A stretch of DNA of 64,000 nucleotides from Gymnodinialimonas phycosphaerae (GCF_019195455.1 NZ_JAIMBW010000001.1:2108001-2172000), one strand, 5' to 3'. Positions 36,252 to 45,648 are shown, counted from the stretch's first letter. Numbers and translations: made by a program. The notes: generated from the letters alone by a model not told the origin.

Positions 36252-37381
36252 TATCCAAGCTCCGATATCTTGCGCGTTCCCACGATGGAGAGCCCATAGG
36301 CATCCAGCCCAACGACCTTGGGCCTGGGCGAATTCGTCAACAGGATCATATCGCTGATCTCCAGCGACGACAGGATCTGCGCGCCCAGCCCGTATTGGCG
36401 CAGCGTCTGGGGGCTGACCTCATCATCCACCGCCAGCTTCATCGTCAGATCGCGCAGCAACACCAGCACTCCGCGCCCCTCGTCGGCAATCAGCTTCATG
36501 GCATCGGCGAATTCCGCCGCCCGCCCCTTGGGTCCGGTGCCGACAATGTCGAGAAGCGGATCCATCGCATGCATCCGCACCAGCACCGGATCATCGCCGG
36601 AGATATCGCCCTTGATCAGCACGATATGTTCGGCACCCTGGGTCTGATCGGTGTAGATCCGCATCGTCCACTCCCCACCGAACTCCGAGGTGATGACCTC
36701 TTCCTGCCGCACCCGCACAAGGTTGTCGTGACGACGACGGTAGGCGATCAGATCACTGATCGTGCCGATTTTCAGGTTGTGGCGTTGAGCGAAAGCCACA
36801 AGGTCCGGCAACCGCGCCATGGAGCCGTCGTCGTTCATGATCTCGCAAATGACACCCGAGGGGTTGAGCCCCGCCAGGCGCGAGATATCAACCGCCGCCT
36901 CCGTATGGCCTGCACGAACCAGCACGCCGCCATCCTTTGCCCGCAACGGGAAAACATGCCCCGGCGTCGCGATGTCCTGCGCCCCTTTGCCTGCATCGAT
37001 CGCCACAGCCACCGTGCGGGCACGGTCATGGGCGCTGATCCCGGTGCTGACGCCTTCACGTGCCTCGATGGAAATCGTGAAGGCCGTCTCGTGGCGCGAC
37101 GAATTGTTGGTGCTCATCAGGCTCAGGCCCAGGGCATCGATGCGCTCGCCGGGCAAGGACAGGCAAATCAACCCGCGCCCGTAGGTGGCCATGAAGTTCA
37201 CCGCTTCGGGCGTGGCCATCTGCGCGGGGATGACAAGGTCCCCCTCATTCTCGCGGTCCTCGTGATCGACCAGAATGAACATGCGCCCATTGCGCGCGTC
37301 TTCAAGAATCTCTTCCACGGAAGAGATGGCATCAGACCAATCCCGCTCGACGGGGCCGGGTTCTTCAAAGGCTTGGGTCAT
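36251..37381 (-). CDS. ribB: DHBP synthase with degenerate GTP cyclohydrolase II domain (RibBX type)
   Basis: 376 residues. N-terminal 3,4-dihydroxy-2-butanone-4-phosphate synthase domain (about 1-205) is intact: VDHEDRENEGDLV, NFMATYGRGLICLSL, STNNSSRHETAFTISIEARE. The C-terminal domain (about 215-376) has the GTP cyclohydrolase II fold ending (YGLGAQILSSLEISDMILLT), but it lacks every zinc-ligand cysteine and the EGRGIGL loop (here RDLTMKLAVDDE). It should make only dihydroxybutanone phosphate. Such RibB-X hybrids are known; a separate RibA must exist elsewhere. Confidence 0.92.
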   Translation of the reverse strand: MTQAFEEPGPVERDWSDAISSVEEILEDARNGRMFILVDHEDRENEGDLVIPAQMATPEAVNFMATYGRGLICLSLPGERIDALGLSLMSTNNSSRHETAFTISIEAREGVSTGISAHDRARTVAVAIDAGKGAQDIATPGHVFPLRAKDGGVLVRAGHTEAAVDISRLAGLNPSGVICEIMNDDGSMARLPDLVAFAQRHNLKIGTISDLIAYRRRHDNLVRVRQEEVITSEFGGEWTMRIYTDQTQGAEHIVLIKGDISGDDPVLVRMHAMDPLLDIVGTGPKGRAAEFADAMKLIADEGRGVLVLLRDLTMKLAVDDEVSPQTLRQYGLGAQILSSLEISDMILLTNSPRPKVVGLDAYGLSIVGTRKISELG

Positions 37382-37459
37382 GGACGGGCATCCCTCTCGC
37401 GCTGCACGGTTGCACGGCAGATAATCCAACACGCCCCCATTGACTAGGGCATGCGGCGC

Positions 37460-38017
37460 TTAGCCCGGGAACATGACTTCGCGGGGGATCGTGCCGCCAA
37501 GGCCGCCCGTGGCACTCCACTCGCCCTCCAGCGCGGTGGCAGCCACCACCACCAGCCCGTCAAGCGGCACGGCGGCGTCGCGCGCCAAGGCCTGCAAACT
37601 TTCGCGTGCGGCACGCCACGGCGTGGCCAAACCCGGCGCCCGCCCCGCGCCGTCCAACACGCCCGCCGCCACCACGCTGGCGGGATCGCGGGGGGCATGG
37701 ACTGCCGCCAACCGCGCCACCGCCCCGTCCAACTTGATCAAACGCTGGCGAGCCGCGACAGACATCTCGCCCCCGCGCCGCATCTCCAACGCATTGTCCG
37801 AGAACAGAAACCCCACGATATCGCGCCCGGTCACCGCGTGCACCGTGGCGTAGGTCCTGTAGGGCAGCCCCAACCGCTCGGCCCGTTTCACGCGCAGCCG
37901 CACGACCTCCAGCGGCAGGCTCGGCAGCAACGCCGCCCGCGCCTTGGACCACGCCACCCGGCGAAAGCCCGCGCCGGCCTCCATGCTGGGTCCCTTGTTG
38001 TGCCCCATTCCCGTCAT
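37460..38017 (-). CDS. Conserved hypothetical protein in the riboflavin gene cluster
   Basis: 185 residues starting MTGMGHNKGPSMEAG (the MGHNKGP opening recurs in short alphaproteobacterial proteins). It is soluble, Arg/Ala-rich, without a recognised domain. The ATG has GGAG eight bases upstream and overlaps the stop of the preceding 74-aa gene (ATGA). Lies between ribE and ribBX; possible functional link to flavin synthesis is unproven. Confidence 0.65.
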   Translation of the reverse strand: MTGMGHNKGPSMEAGAGFRRVAWSKARAALLPSLPLEVVRLRVKRAERLGLPYRTYATVHAVTGRDIVGFLFSDNALEMRRGGEMSVAARQRLIKLDGAVARLAAVHAPRDPASVVAAGVLDGAGRAPGLATPWRAARESLQALARDAAVPLDGLVVVAATALEGEWSATGGLGGTIPREVMFPG

Positions 38018-38238
38018 CGCGCGTTCTCCATCCAATCCACGCAGCGTACTGCATCCGCATGGGCCTCAGCTTCCCCTGCAAACCCACCCGCGCCAACCCC
38101 CAAAAACCGCCACCCATGGGCGTCTTCCGGGTCGCGCCTGCACTCTGCCCATGAAAACAGCCCATCGCCCTCGCGCCGCAGATCGACGCAGCGCTGCCCG
38201 GACCCATCCTCAATCGAACGCACCACCAGGGGCTTCAC
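38014..38238 (-). CDS. Small hypothetical protein coupled to the next gene
   Basis: 74 residues (opening MKPLVVRSIEDGSGQRCVDL, ending VRCVDWMENAR). Its stop overlaps the following gene's ATG as ATGA, which argues that it is real. No family recognised. Codirectional with the rib genes. Confidence 0.55.
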   Translation of the reverse strand: MKPLVVRSIEDGSGQRCVDLRREGDGLFSWAECRRDPEDAHGWRFLGVGAGGFAGEAEAHADAVRCVDWMENAR

Positions 38239-38320
38239 GCGCGACCCTCCCTTTCATCTTGCCGAAAAAACTCAATCCCGCACCCACCCCATGCGCCGTC
38301 TTCCCCAAGAAGGCGCACCC

Positions 38321-38367
38321 GGGCAGAGGCGCGTCGGGGTGGGTGGGTGGGCGACGCGCCTCTGCCC
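38321..38367. repeat. Hairpin with a G-quadruplex motif as its loop, downstream of ribE
   Basis: A perfect 15-bp stem GGGCAGAGGCGCGTC / GACGCGCCTCTGCCC encloses a 17-nt loop containing GGGGTGGGTGGGTGGG on the plus strand (C-rich on the minus strand). It begins 3 nt beyond the ribE stop codon. No T-run, so it is not a simple intrinsic terminator. Confidence 0.85.
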
Positions 38368-38370
38368 GTC

Positions 38371-38961
38371 CTACCCCTGCCAATCCGCCAGCCGCGCCAC
38401 GTAGCGCGCCAAGGTGTCGATCTCGAAATTCACCCGGTCACCGACCTTGGCCGCCCCCCAGGTCGTCACCTCCTTGGTGTGCGGAATGATATTCACACCA
38501 AACCGGGCCCCGTCGACCTCGTTCACCGTCAAGGACGTGCCGTTCAGCGCGACCGAGCCCTTGGGCGCCACGAACCGCCCCAAATCACCCGGTGCATGGA
38601 ACGTGAACCGGGTACTATCGCCTTCGTCGTGCATCTCCACAATCTCGGCGACCCCGTCCACATGCCCCGAGACGATGTGACCGCCCAACTCGTCCCCCAC
38701 CTTCAAGGCCCTCTCAAGGTTCAGACGGCTGCCGACCTCCCAGGTGCCGATATTGGTCTTCGAAACGGACTCGGCCGAGATATCGACATCGAACCAATCG
38801 TCGCCCATGGCCACGACGGTCAGACACACGCCATCGCAGGCGATCGAGGCCCCCAGATCCACCGTGCCCATGTCGTAGCCCGTGCCAATGCGCGCGCGCA
38901 GATCGCCGCGATGCTCCAACGCGCGAACCTCGCCCAGATCGGTGATAATTCCTGTGAACAT
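38371..38961 (-). CDS. ribE: Riboflavin synthase, alpha subunit
   Basis: Catalyses the final step, dismutating two lumazines to riboflavin. 196 residues starting MFTGIITDLGEV, the invariant family opening that sets the start. Two lumazine-binding barrel repeats are visible: GASIACDGVCLTVVAM in the first and GSVALNGTSLTVNEVDG in the second, with GHIVSGHVDGV between. No FMN riboswitch consensus was seen upstream. It faces away from kpsS. Confidence 0.95.
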   Translation of the reverse strand: MFTGIITDLGEVRALEHRGDLRARIGTGYDMGTVDLGASIACDGVCLTVVAMGDDWFDVDISAESVSKTNIGTWEVGSRLNLERALKVGDELGGHIVSGHVDGVAEIVEMHDEGDSTRFTFHAPGDLGRFVAPKGSVALNGTSLTVNEVDGARFGVNIIPHTKEVTTWGAAKVGDRVNFEIDTLARYVARLADWQG

Positions 38962-39138
38962 CTGCAAGCTCCCCCGTTGGCTCCGCTGCTTGCCCCCTGA
39001 TATCGTGCTCTGGACGCCAAGGTCCAGCGTTGCTCCAGCCACGCAGATGCCACAATTCAGCCCAGACCCTGCCGTTCCCTTTTGCTCTTGTTAACAAAAC
39101 CCGGATAGACAAAGGCCAGACCGAAGGATCCTGCCCCC

Positions 39139-40428
39139 ATGGCGCCCAGCCACGCCCATCGCGCATTCCTGTTCCTGCAAGGCCCCCATGGGCCCTTCTT
39201 CGCGCGCCTGGCTGACATGATGGCGCATGCAGGCGCATCGGTCTGGCGGGTCGGCTTCAACCGGGGGGACCAGGCCTTCTGGCCCAACAAATCCACCTAC
39301 CTTCCCTTCACCGATCCCAGCGCGGACTGGCCTGACCACGTGGCCCACCTGCTGGACGCAAAAGGCATTACCGATCTGGTGCTTTACGGCGACACGCGCC
39401 CGATCCATGCCCAGGCCATTGAACACGCCAAGGCCCGTGGCATCACCGTCCATGTGTTCGAAGAAGGCTACCTGCGCCCCTATTGGGTGACGTACGAACG
39501 CGGCGGCGCCAACGGCCACTCGCGCCTGATGGACACTCCGGTCGCGCGGATGCGCAACGCCCTCAAGGGCCTTGATCTCGACCTGCCCGATGCGCCGGCC
39601 AAATGGGGCGACATGCGCCAGCATGTCTTCTACGGCGCCCTTTATCATTGGTTCGTGATGACCCGGAACGGACGCTACGCCTCGTTCAAACCCCACCGGA
39701 CCCTGACCGTATCGCAGGAATTCCGCCTCTACCTGCGCCGCCTCGCCCTCATGCCGTTTCTCTGGCTCGACCGGGTGCAGGCTACCTACCGCATCAAGAC
39801 CGGCGGCTTTCCGTATCATCTGGCCCTTCTGCAATTGGCCCATGACGCCAGCTTCCGCGACCATGGGCCTTTTGAGTCAATGGCCGAGTTTCTTGAGGTC
39901 TTGATCGCAGGCTTTGCCGATGGCGCGCCCGCGCACCATCACCTCGTCTTCAAGGCCCACCCGCTGGAGGATGGGCGCACCCCGATCCGGGCCGATATCC
40001 GCCGCCTTGCCGCCCAGCACGGCGTCTCGGACCGCGTGCATTACGTGCGCGGCGGCAAGCTGGCGCGCCTGCTGAATGATGCGCGTTCTGCCGTCACCGT
40101 GAATTCCACCGCCGCGCAGCAGGCGCTCTGGCGCGGACTTCCGCTCAAGGCCTTCGGCCAAGCCGTCTACCTCAAGCCCGAGTTCGTCTCGGATCAGCCC
40201 CTGCCCGCCTTCTTCCAGAACCCCACCCGCCCTGACAGCCGCGCCTACCGCGATTATCGCCATTATCTGCTGGAAACCTCGCAAATCTCGGGCAGCTATT
40301 ATTCCGCCCGGGGCCGCCGCCAACTTCTGCGCCAGGTGGTCGACATGATGCTGTCCCCGGAAGATGCCTATGATGCGCTCGACGCGGGCAGACCGGCACC
40401 AAGGCAACACCTTTCACTGGTGAAATAA
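39139..40428 (+). CDS. kpsS: Capsular polysaccharide beta-Kdo transferase, KpsS-type
   Basis: 429 residues of the capsule_synth family. The opening HRAFLFLQGPHGPFFARLAD, the segment EEGYLRPYWVTYERGG and the C-terminal GLPLKAFGQAVY pattern are those of KpsS. KpsS adds the first Kdo residue to a lipid anchor during group 2-type capsule synthesis in the cytosol. Together with a Wza/KpsD-like protein and KpsC immediately downstream, it forms a compact capsule locus. No ABC export genes (kpsMT/E) are in the window. Confidence 0.85.
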   Translation: MAPSHAHRAFLFLQGPHGPFFARLADMMAHAGASVWRVGFNRGDQAFWPNKSTYLPFTDPSADWPDHVAHLLDAKGITDLVLYGDTRPIHAQAIEHAKARGITVHVFEEGYLRPYWVTYERGGANGHSRLMDTPVARMRNALKGLDLDLPDAPAKWGDMRQHVFYGALYHWFVMTRNGRYASFKPHRTLTVSQEFRLYLRRLALMPFLWLDRVQATYRIKTGGFPYHLALLQLAHDASFRDHGPFESMAEFLEVLIAGFADGAPAHHHLVFKAHPLEDGRTPIRADIRRLAAQHGVSDRVHYVRGGKLARLLNDARSAVTVNSTAAQQALWRGLPLKAFGQAVYLKPEFVSDQPLPAFFQNPTRPDSRAYRDYRHYLLETSQISGSYYSARGRRQLLRQVVDMMLSPEDAYDALDAGRPAPRQHLSLVK

Positions 40429-40531
40429 GGTAATCCTTGCAAAGGGCTTCCCCGGTCGAGGCTTATTGGCTAATCTGCCTCAAAACGAGAATAAAGTATC
40501 TGAGGCAGTTCAGGCTAAAGGAGCCATCCCC

Positions 40532-41683
40532 GTGACATCGAGGGTTCCCCGTTTCGCGCGCATCGCCGCGCTGTGCACCTGTGTGGTGTCTATTACCGCA
40601 TGTGACGTGCTCACCCGTGTGCTTCCGTCCGCAGGTCCCACCCGCAACCAGATCTTCGCAGGATCCGTCCAGAACGAAGGCGACGCTTTCGTGGTCGAGG
40701 TCAACCAACGCGTGACCGCCGCGACCTCGCTGGTCCCGACCCTGGGTTTCCCGCCCGCGTTGCTGAACGCAGGCGTGTCCAACACCGATCTGATCCGCCC
40801 CGGCGATACGCTGACCCTGACCATCTTCGAAAACGTGACCGATGGCCTTCTGGCGGGCGAAGGTGCCAATGCCGCGCAGCTGACCACGCTGCAAGTGGAC
40901 ACCTCGGGCTTCATCTTCATCCCCTACGCGGGCCGCATCCGCGCGGCGGGCAATACGCCCGACCAACTGCGTGAGTTGATCACCCGTAACCTCGACGAAC
41001 AGACCCCCGATCCGCAGGTCATCGTTTCCCGTGAAGCCGGGGACGGCGCGACGGTCGTGATATCCGGTGATGTGAACGGCCAGGGGATTTTCCCGATCGA
41101 GCGTCCGACACGCACCCTTTCCGGCATGCTGTCGGCGGCGGGCGGCACCACCAACGATGCCGAGATTACCCGCGTGACCCTGGTGCGCGGCGGCCAGACC
41201 GGCACCGTTTGGTACGAAGACATCTTCCGCGACCCCTCCGTCGATATCTCCCTGCGCGCCGATGACCGGATCATCGTCGAAGGCGACACCCGTCGCTTTA
41301 CGGCGCTGGGGGCCACCGGTGCCCAGACCGTGGTGGATTTCGACAGCCAGGTGATCTCGGCGATCGATGCCATCGCCTCCGTCGGCGGCCTGAACCCGTC
41401 GCTTGCCGATCCCACCGGCGTCTTCGTGCTCCGCAACGAGCCGGAAGAACTGGCCAACCTGGTCCTTGCCCGCAATGACCTGATCGGTGCCCAGCGGATG
41501 ATCTACGTGCTCGACCTTACCGCACCCACCGGCATGTTCGAGGCCCGTGATTTCGTGATCCGTGACGGCGATACCGTCTACGTCACCTCCGCGCCGATCA
41601 CGCAGTTCAACACTGCGATCTCGGCGCTGACCGGCACCCTGACCAGCGTCACGGGCGTCACCGACGCGGTCAACGGCAACTGA
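40532..41683 (+). CDS. Outer-membrane polysaccharide export lipoprotein (Wza/KpsD-like)
   Basis: 383 residues. The start is the GTG at 40532, seven bases after AAAGGAG; it produces a lipoprotein signal peptide with lipobox SITAC. A polysaccharide export sequence domain follows (LIRPGDTLTLTIFE, FIFIPYAGRIRAAGNTPDQL), then two SLBB-type repeats (VVISGDVNGQGIFPI; VISAIDAIASVGGLN). It would form the outer-membrane channel for capsule release. Stop is 3 nt before kpsC. Confidence 0.88.
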   Translation: MTSRVPRFARIAALCTCVVSITACDVLTRVLPSAGPTRNQIFAGSVQNEGDAFVVEVNQRVTAATSLVPTLGFPPALLNAGVSNTDLIRPGDTLTLTIFENVTDGLLAGEGANAAQLTTLQVDTSGFIFIPYAGRIRAAGNTPDQLRELITRNLDEQTPDPQVIVSREAGDGATVVISGDVNGQGIFPIERPTRTLSGMLSAAGGTTNDAEITRVTLVRGGQTGTVWYEDIFRDPSVDISLRADDRIIVEGDTRRFTALGATGAQTVVDFDSQVISAIDAIASVGGLNPSLADPTGVFVLRNEPEELANLVLARNDLIGAQRMIYVLDLTAPTGMFEARDFVIRDGDTVYVTSAPITQFNTAISALTGTLTSVTGVTDAVNGN

Positions 41684-41686
41684 TCC

Positions 41687-43726
41687 TTGGCGCCCTCTGG
41701 CGATAACGGGGCGGGACCTTCCGGGGTCACGCCCCGACGCCGCGCCTACCACTTCAACGCGGGCTTTCTGACGAACGCTCGCGTGCGCCGCATCCTGACC
41801 CTCGCGGACCATGACCTGAAATTGGGCAAACCCGATGCGACCGACGATGTCATCGTCTGGGGCCACTCGCCCTATGCCCTGCGCGGCGAGGCCGTGGCAG
41901 AGGCCACCGGCGCCCACCTCGTGCGGGTGGAGGATGCCTTCCTGCGTTCTCTCCAACCCGGTCGCACGGGCGAGCCGCCCCTGGGCCTCGTGATTGACCG
42001 GCGCGGCATCTACTTCGACGCGACCCGTCCGTCCGACCTTGAACATATCCTCGCGACACATCCCTTCGACGACACTGCGCTGCTGAACCGCGCCCGCGAT
42101 GTCATGGCCCGCATGGCCGAGGGGCATTTGTCGAAGTATTCCGCCAATGACCCGGCGCTGGAACCGCCCGCCCCCGGCTACGTGCTTCTGATCGATCAAA
42201 CCAAGGGCGATGCCTCCATTGCGCTGGGTCAAGCCACCCCCGACAGCTTCGCCGAGGCGCTGGCCTGGGCGCGTGAGGATCACCCCGACGCCCATATCGT
42301 CATCAAGACCCATCCCGAAACCCAGCAAGGCCATCGCCCCGGCCATTTCGACCCCGAAACCCTGCCCCCCAACGTGTCGCTCGATGATCGCCCCATCAGC
42401 CTCTGGCGGATGTTCGAGGGCGCGCGCGCCGTCTATTGCGTCACCTCACAGGCCGGGTTCGAGGCTATTCTTGCAGGCCACAGGCCCGTGACCTTCGGCG
42501 TGCCCTTCTATGCCGGGTGGGGCCTGACCGATGACCGCAGGCCCACCCCCGCCCGCCGCCGACGGGTGCTGACCCGCGCACAACTCGTGGTGGGTGCGCT
42601 GCTGCTCTATCCGGTTTGGTACGACCCCTACCGCGATACGTTGGGCACGGTTGAAGACGTCCTCGGCGCGCTGGAAGCACAGGCCCGCAGTTGGCGAGAG
42701 GACCGCGCCGGATACGTCGCCGTCGGCATGCGCAGCTGGAAAAAGGGACACCTCCAGGCGGGCTTCGGCCAGCATGGGCGTTTGGATTTCGCCGACGCCC
42801 CCGTGGCGGGCCGTCCCACGATCGTCTGGGCCGGTCGCGAGACGCCCGAGATCGCGGCAGCCTCAGGCAAGCTGTTGCGGATGGAGGACGGATTTCTTCG
42901 GTCGCGCGGCCTCGGTGCCAATTTGGTGCCCCCCCTGTCGCTCGTCCTGGACGACCTTGGCATCTACTACGATCCCACCCGCGAAAGCCGATTGGAACGC
43001 CTGATCGCCCAGGCCGCCGACTTGCCCCTCGCCCGTCTCGAGCGGGCCGAAAAGCTGATCGCAACCCTGCGCCGCGCGGGCCTGACAAAGTATAACCTCA
43101 GCGGCGGCACCCTGCCCGATCTGCCCCCAGATCGCACCATCGTGCTGGTGCCCGGACAGGTCGAAGACGACGCCTCCATCCGTCTTGGGGCGGGCGCGAT
43201 CAACACCAACGCCGCGCTTTTGGCAAAGGCGCGCCGCCTGCACCCCGACGCCTACCTGATCTACAAACCCCACCCCGATGTAGAGGCCGGATTGCGCATC
43301 GGCGCGCTGCCCGATGACGCCCGCGCCCTGGCCGATCACATCGCCGATCAAACCGGCGCGGAACAGCTTTTGGCTGTCGCAGATCACGTCGTGACGATGA
43401 CCTCTGCCATGGGGTTCGAGGCGTTGATCCGGGGCATCCCCGTGACCACCCTGGGCGCGCCCTTCTATGCCGGTTGGAGCCTGACGACGGACCACGGGAC
43501 CGTGCCCGCGCGCCGCCGCGCCCAGCCGTCCCTCGCCGCCCTCGTCCATGCGGCCCTCATCACCTACCCGCGCTACATCGATCCGGTCACGGGGCTGCCC
43601 TGCCCCGTCGAAATCGCCGTCGCACGCCTTGCCTCCGGCGAGGGCACTCCCCGCAAACCGGGTCTGCGTGTCTTGGCGAAACTGCAAGGCTGGCTTGCCG
43701 GGCAAAGTTGGCTCTGGCGGCGTTGA
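41687..43726 (+). CDS. kpsC: Capsular polysaccharide dual beta-Kdo transferase, KpsC-type
   Basis: 679 residues with an internal duplication: GVPFYAGWGLTDDRRP in the first half and GAPFYAGWSLTTDHGT in the second, each ending a capsule_synth domain, as in KpsC, which builds the poly-Kdo linker with two transferase modules. The start is uncertain: a TTG directly after the kpsD-like stop gives MAPSGDNGAGP and has no clear ribosome binding site. The gene ends 68 bp before the convergent ribD. Confidence 0.88.
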   Translation: MAPSGDNGAGPSGVTPRRRAYHFNAGFLTNARVRRILTLADHDLKLGKPDATDDVIVWGHSPYALRGEAVAEATGAHLVRVEDAFLRSLQPGRTGEPPLGLVIDRRGIYFDATRPSDLEHILATHPFDDTALLNRARDVMARMAEGHLSKYSANDPALEPPAPGYVLLIDQTKGDASIALGQATPDSFAEALAWAREDHPDAHIVIKTHPETQQGHRPGHFDPETLPPNVSLDDRPISLWRMFEGARAVYCVTSQAGFEAILAGHRPVTFGVPFYAGWGLTDDRRPTPARRRRVLTRAQLVVGALLLYPVWYDPYRDTLGTVEDVLGALEAQARSWREDRAGYVAVGMRSWKKGHLQAGFGQHGRLDFADAPVAGRPTIVWAGRETPEIAAASGKLLRMEDGFLRSRGLGANLVPPLSLVLDDLGIYYDPTRESRLERLIAQAADLPLARLERAEKLIATLRRAGLTKYNLSGGTLPDLPPDRTIVLVPGQVEDDASIRLGAGAINTNAALLAKARRLHPDAYLIYKPHPDVEAGLRIGALPDDARALADHIADQTGAEQLLAVADHVVTMTSAMGFEALIRGIPVTTLGAPFYAGWSLTTDHGTVPARRRAQPSLAALVHAALITYPRYIDPVTGLPCPVEIAVARLASGEGTPRKPGLRVLAKLQGWLAGQSWLWRR

Positions 43727-43765
43727 CTTGCACAAAGCGCATCTGAAATGCCGCTACTTACAGCT

Positions 43766-43774
43766 TTATCCACA
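43766..43774 (+). promoter_or_regulatory. DnaA-box sequence (TTATCCACA)
   Basis: Exact TTATCCACA, the strong DnaA box consensus, in the short gap between kpsC and ribD. A single site; functional status uncertain. Confidence 0.35.
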
Positions 43775-43794
43775 GAAATACGTCTAGTAACGGA

Positions 43795-44910
43795 CTAATC
43801 CCGGCGACGCGTCCAAAGACCAAGCGCGTCCGGGCCGATACCCTCAACCCGCTCCAACGCGAACCGGGGCGCCTCGGTCAAACCCGCAACCCCCATCGCC
43901 CCGACCGAGGGCGTACCCTCGGCGCCGATCACCAGCCCGCCCGAGAAGACCGCCAGATCATCCACCAGATCCGCCGCCAGAAGCGAGGCCGCCAGCGCGC
44001 CGCCGCCCTCGCAAAACACCCGTGTCAGGCCGGCCGCACCAAGGGCCTGCAACGCCGCCGCAACGTCCAGTTGCCCGCCGTCCTCCAAGGTCCCTTCGAT
44101 CAACCGCGCACCTGCGTCTCGCCAGGCCACGCGCGCTGTCTCCGGCGCGTCGGGTCCATGGATCAACCACACGGGAACCTGTTGCGCCGTGCGCCCCAGA
44201 CCCGAGGCCACCGGCACGCCCAACCGCCGCGACACCACCACGCGCACCGGCTGCGGCACCTCGCCAAACCCGCGCACCGTCAAGGCCGGGTCATCGGCCC
44301 GCGCGGTGCCCGCGCCGATCATCACAGCGTCGTGGCGCGCGCGCATGCTGTGGACGCGCCGCCGCGCCTCGGGCCCGGTGATCCACTGGCTTTCTCCGCT
44401 GGCCGTCGCGATACGGCCATCCAACGACGTCGCCATCTTCAGGGTCACCATCGGTCGCCCAGACCGTACCCGGCTGAAGAATCCCGCATGGGCGCGCTCG
44501 GCCTCTGCCGCCCGCACGCCCGTCACCACCTCGATCCCCGCCGCGCGCATGCGGTCAATCCCGCCGCCCGCGACGCGCGGGTCCGGGTCCGTGCAGGCCA
44601 CGACAACCCGCGCCACGCCCGCGTCGATCAACGCCTGCGCGCAGGGTCCGGTCTGTCCGGTGTGATTGCACGGCTCCAGGGACACGTAGGCGCAGGCCCC
44701 GTGGGCCAAGGCGCCGGCTTGGCGCAAGGCCACAACTTCCGCATGGGGTCGCCCCCCCGGCGCGGTCCAGCCGCGCCCGACAACGCGGGCCCCGCGCACC
44801 AGCACGCAGCCCACCGCCGGGTTCGGCCACACGCGGCCCAATCCGCGCGCGCCCAAAGACAGCGCCAGAGCCATCCAGCGCGCGTCATGGGGCGCGGGAA
44901 GATCCGGCAT
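43795..44910 (-). CDS. ribD: Bifunctional riboflavin deaminase/reductase
   Basis: 371 residues. The N-terminal deaminase domain (about 1-145) holds the zinc motif GGRPHAEVVAL and PCNHTGQTGPCAQALIDAGV. The C-terminal NADPH-dependent reductase domain includes MATSLDGRIATASGES and RVFCEGGGALAASLL. It performs the second and third steps of riboflavin synthesis. Located 2 nt after nrdR, with which it forms an operon. It is separated from the other rib genes by the capsule block. Confidence 0.94.
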   Translation of the reverse strand: MPDLPAPHDARWMALALSLGARGLGRVWPNPAVGCVLVRGARVVGRGWTAPGGRPHAEVVALRQAGALAHGACAYVSLEPCNHTGQTGPCAQALIDAGVARVVVACTDPDPRVAGGGIDRMRAAGIEVVTGVRAAEAERAHAGFFSRVRSGRPMVTLKMATSLDGRIATASGESQWITGPEARRRVHSMRARHDAVMIGAGTARADDPALTVRGFGEVPQPVRVVVSRRLGVPVASGLGRTAQQVPVWLIHGPDAPETARVAWRDAGARLIEGTLEDGGQLDVAAALQALGAAGLTRVFCEGGGALAASLLAADLVDDLAVFSGGLVIGAEGTPSVGAMGVAGLTEAPRFALERVEGIGPDALGLWTRRRD

Positions 44911-44912
44911 GA

Positions 44913-45383
44913 TCAGCTTTCAGAAGTCGGCGCAGGGGGGCGTAGCTCCGACAGGAAGTCTTCGAAATCGCCCGTCGCCTGGAAGTTCTTGTACACGCTC
45001 GCGAAGCGCACGTAGGCGACGGTATCGATCGCCGCTAGACGCTCCATCACGATCTCGCCGATGACCTTGGACTGCACATCCGTCTCGCCAAGGCTTTCCA
45101 GCCGTCGCACCATGCCCGAGATCATCTGATCCACCCGATCCGGGTCGATCGGGCGCTTCTGCAACGCCATCCGGATCGAGCGTTCCAGCTTCGTCCGGTC
45201 GAAATCTTCGCGCTTGCCGCTCGACTTGATCACCACCAGATCACGCAGTTGCACGCGCTCATAGGTCGTGAAGCGCCCCGCACAGGCCGGGCAAAACCGC
45301 CGTCGCCGGATCGCCACATGGTCTTCGGCCGGACGCGAGTCCTTCACCTGGGTGTCAACATTTCCGCAAAATGGGCAACGCAT
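44913..45383 (-). CDS. nrdR: Transcriptional repressor NrdR of ribonucleotide reductase genes
   Basis: 156 residues. N-terminal zinc ribbon [18 protein letters not shown] ... [20 protein letters not shown] with four cysteines, then an ATP-cone domain (about 50-140). It represses nrd genes when dATP accumulates. The start is fixed by the MRCPFC opening. A DnaA-box sequence lies 76 bp upstream. Confidence 0.95.
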   Translation of the reverse strand: MRCPFCGNVDTQVKDSRPAEDHVAIRRRRFCPACAGRFTTYERVQLRDLVVIKSSGKREDFDRTKLERSIRMALQKRPIDPDRVDQMISGMVRRLESLGETDVQSKVIGEIVMERLAAIDTVAYVRFASVYKNFQATGDFEDFLSELRPPAPTSES

Positions 45384-45458
45384 GGCGCAGCCTCCTGTCC
45401 CTAGCGCGCTTGGAGAACTCTCGCCACGCCTGCCTCGATCCTTGGGGCTTTTGCCCGC

Positions 45459-45467
45459 TTATCCACA
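45459..45467 (+). promoter_or_regulatory. DnaA-box sequence (TTATCCACA) upstream of nrdR
   Basis: Exact TTATCCACA, in the 265-bp intergenic region before nrdR. DnaA can regulate nucleotide-synthesis genes, so a link to nrdR is conceivable, though one 9-mer is weak evidence. Confidence 0.35.
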
Positions 45468-45648
45468 GGCACTATAGGCAGGCTCGCATGCCTTGTGTAG
45501 GCCCAATTCACCCCCACACGATATAGGGGAGTTTCACCTGTTGCAGACAGGCCATCCCCTGGCAATCCCTTGGCCATCCCCCGCAACCGGCGCGCTGCCA
45601 TCAGCCACGGGCGCCAATGAAACATGGCGTGCGCGGCACGCGCGCCTT

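Noticed and set aside
38962..39138. Possible FMN riboswitch before ribE
   Set aside because: The conserved RFN element sequence was not found in this gap.
45384..45648. NrdR-box-like ACACGATATAGGGG upstream of nrdR
   Set aside because: Only half matches the palindromic NrdR consensus, and no correctly spaced partner was found.
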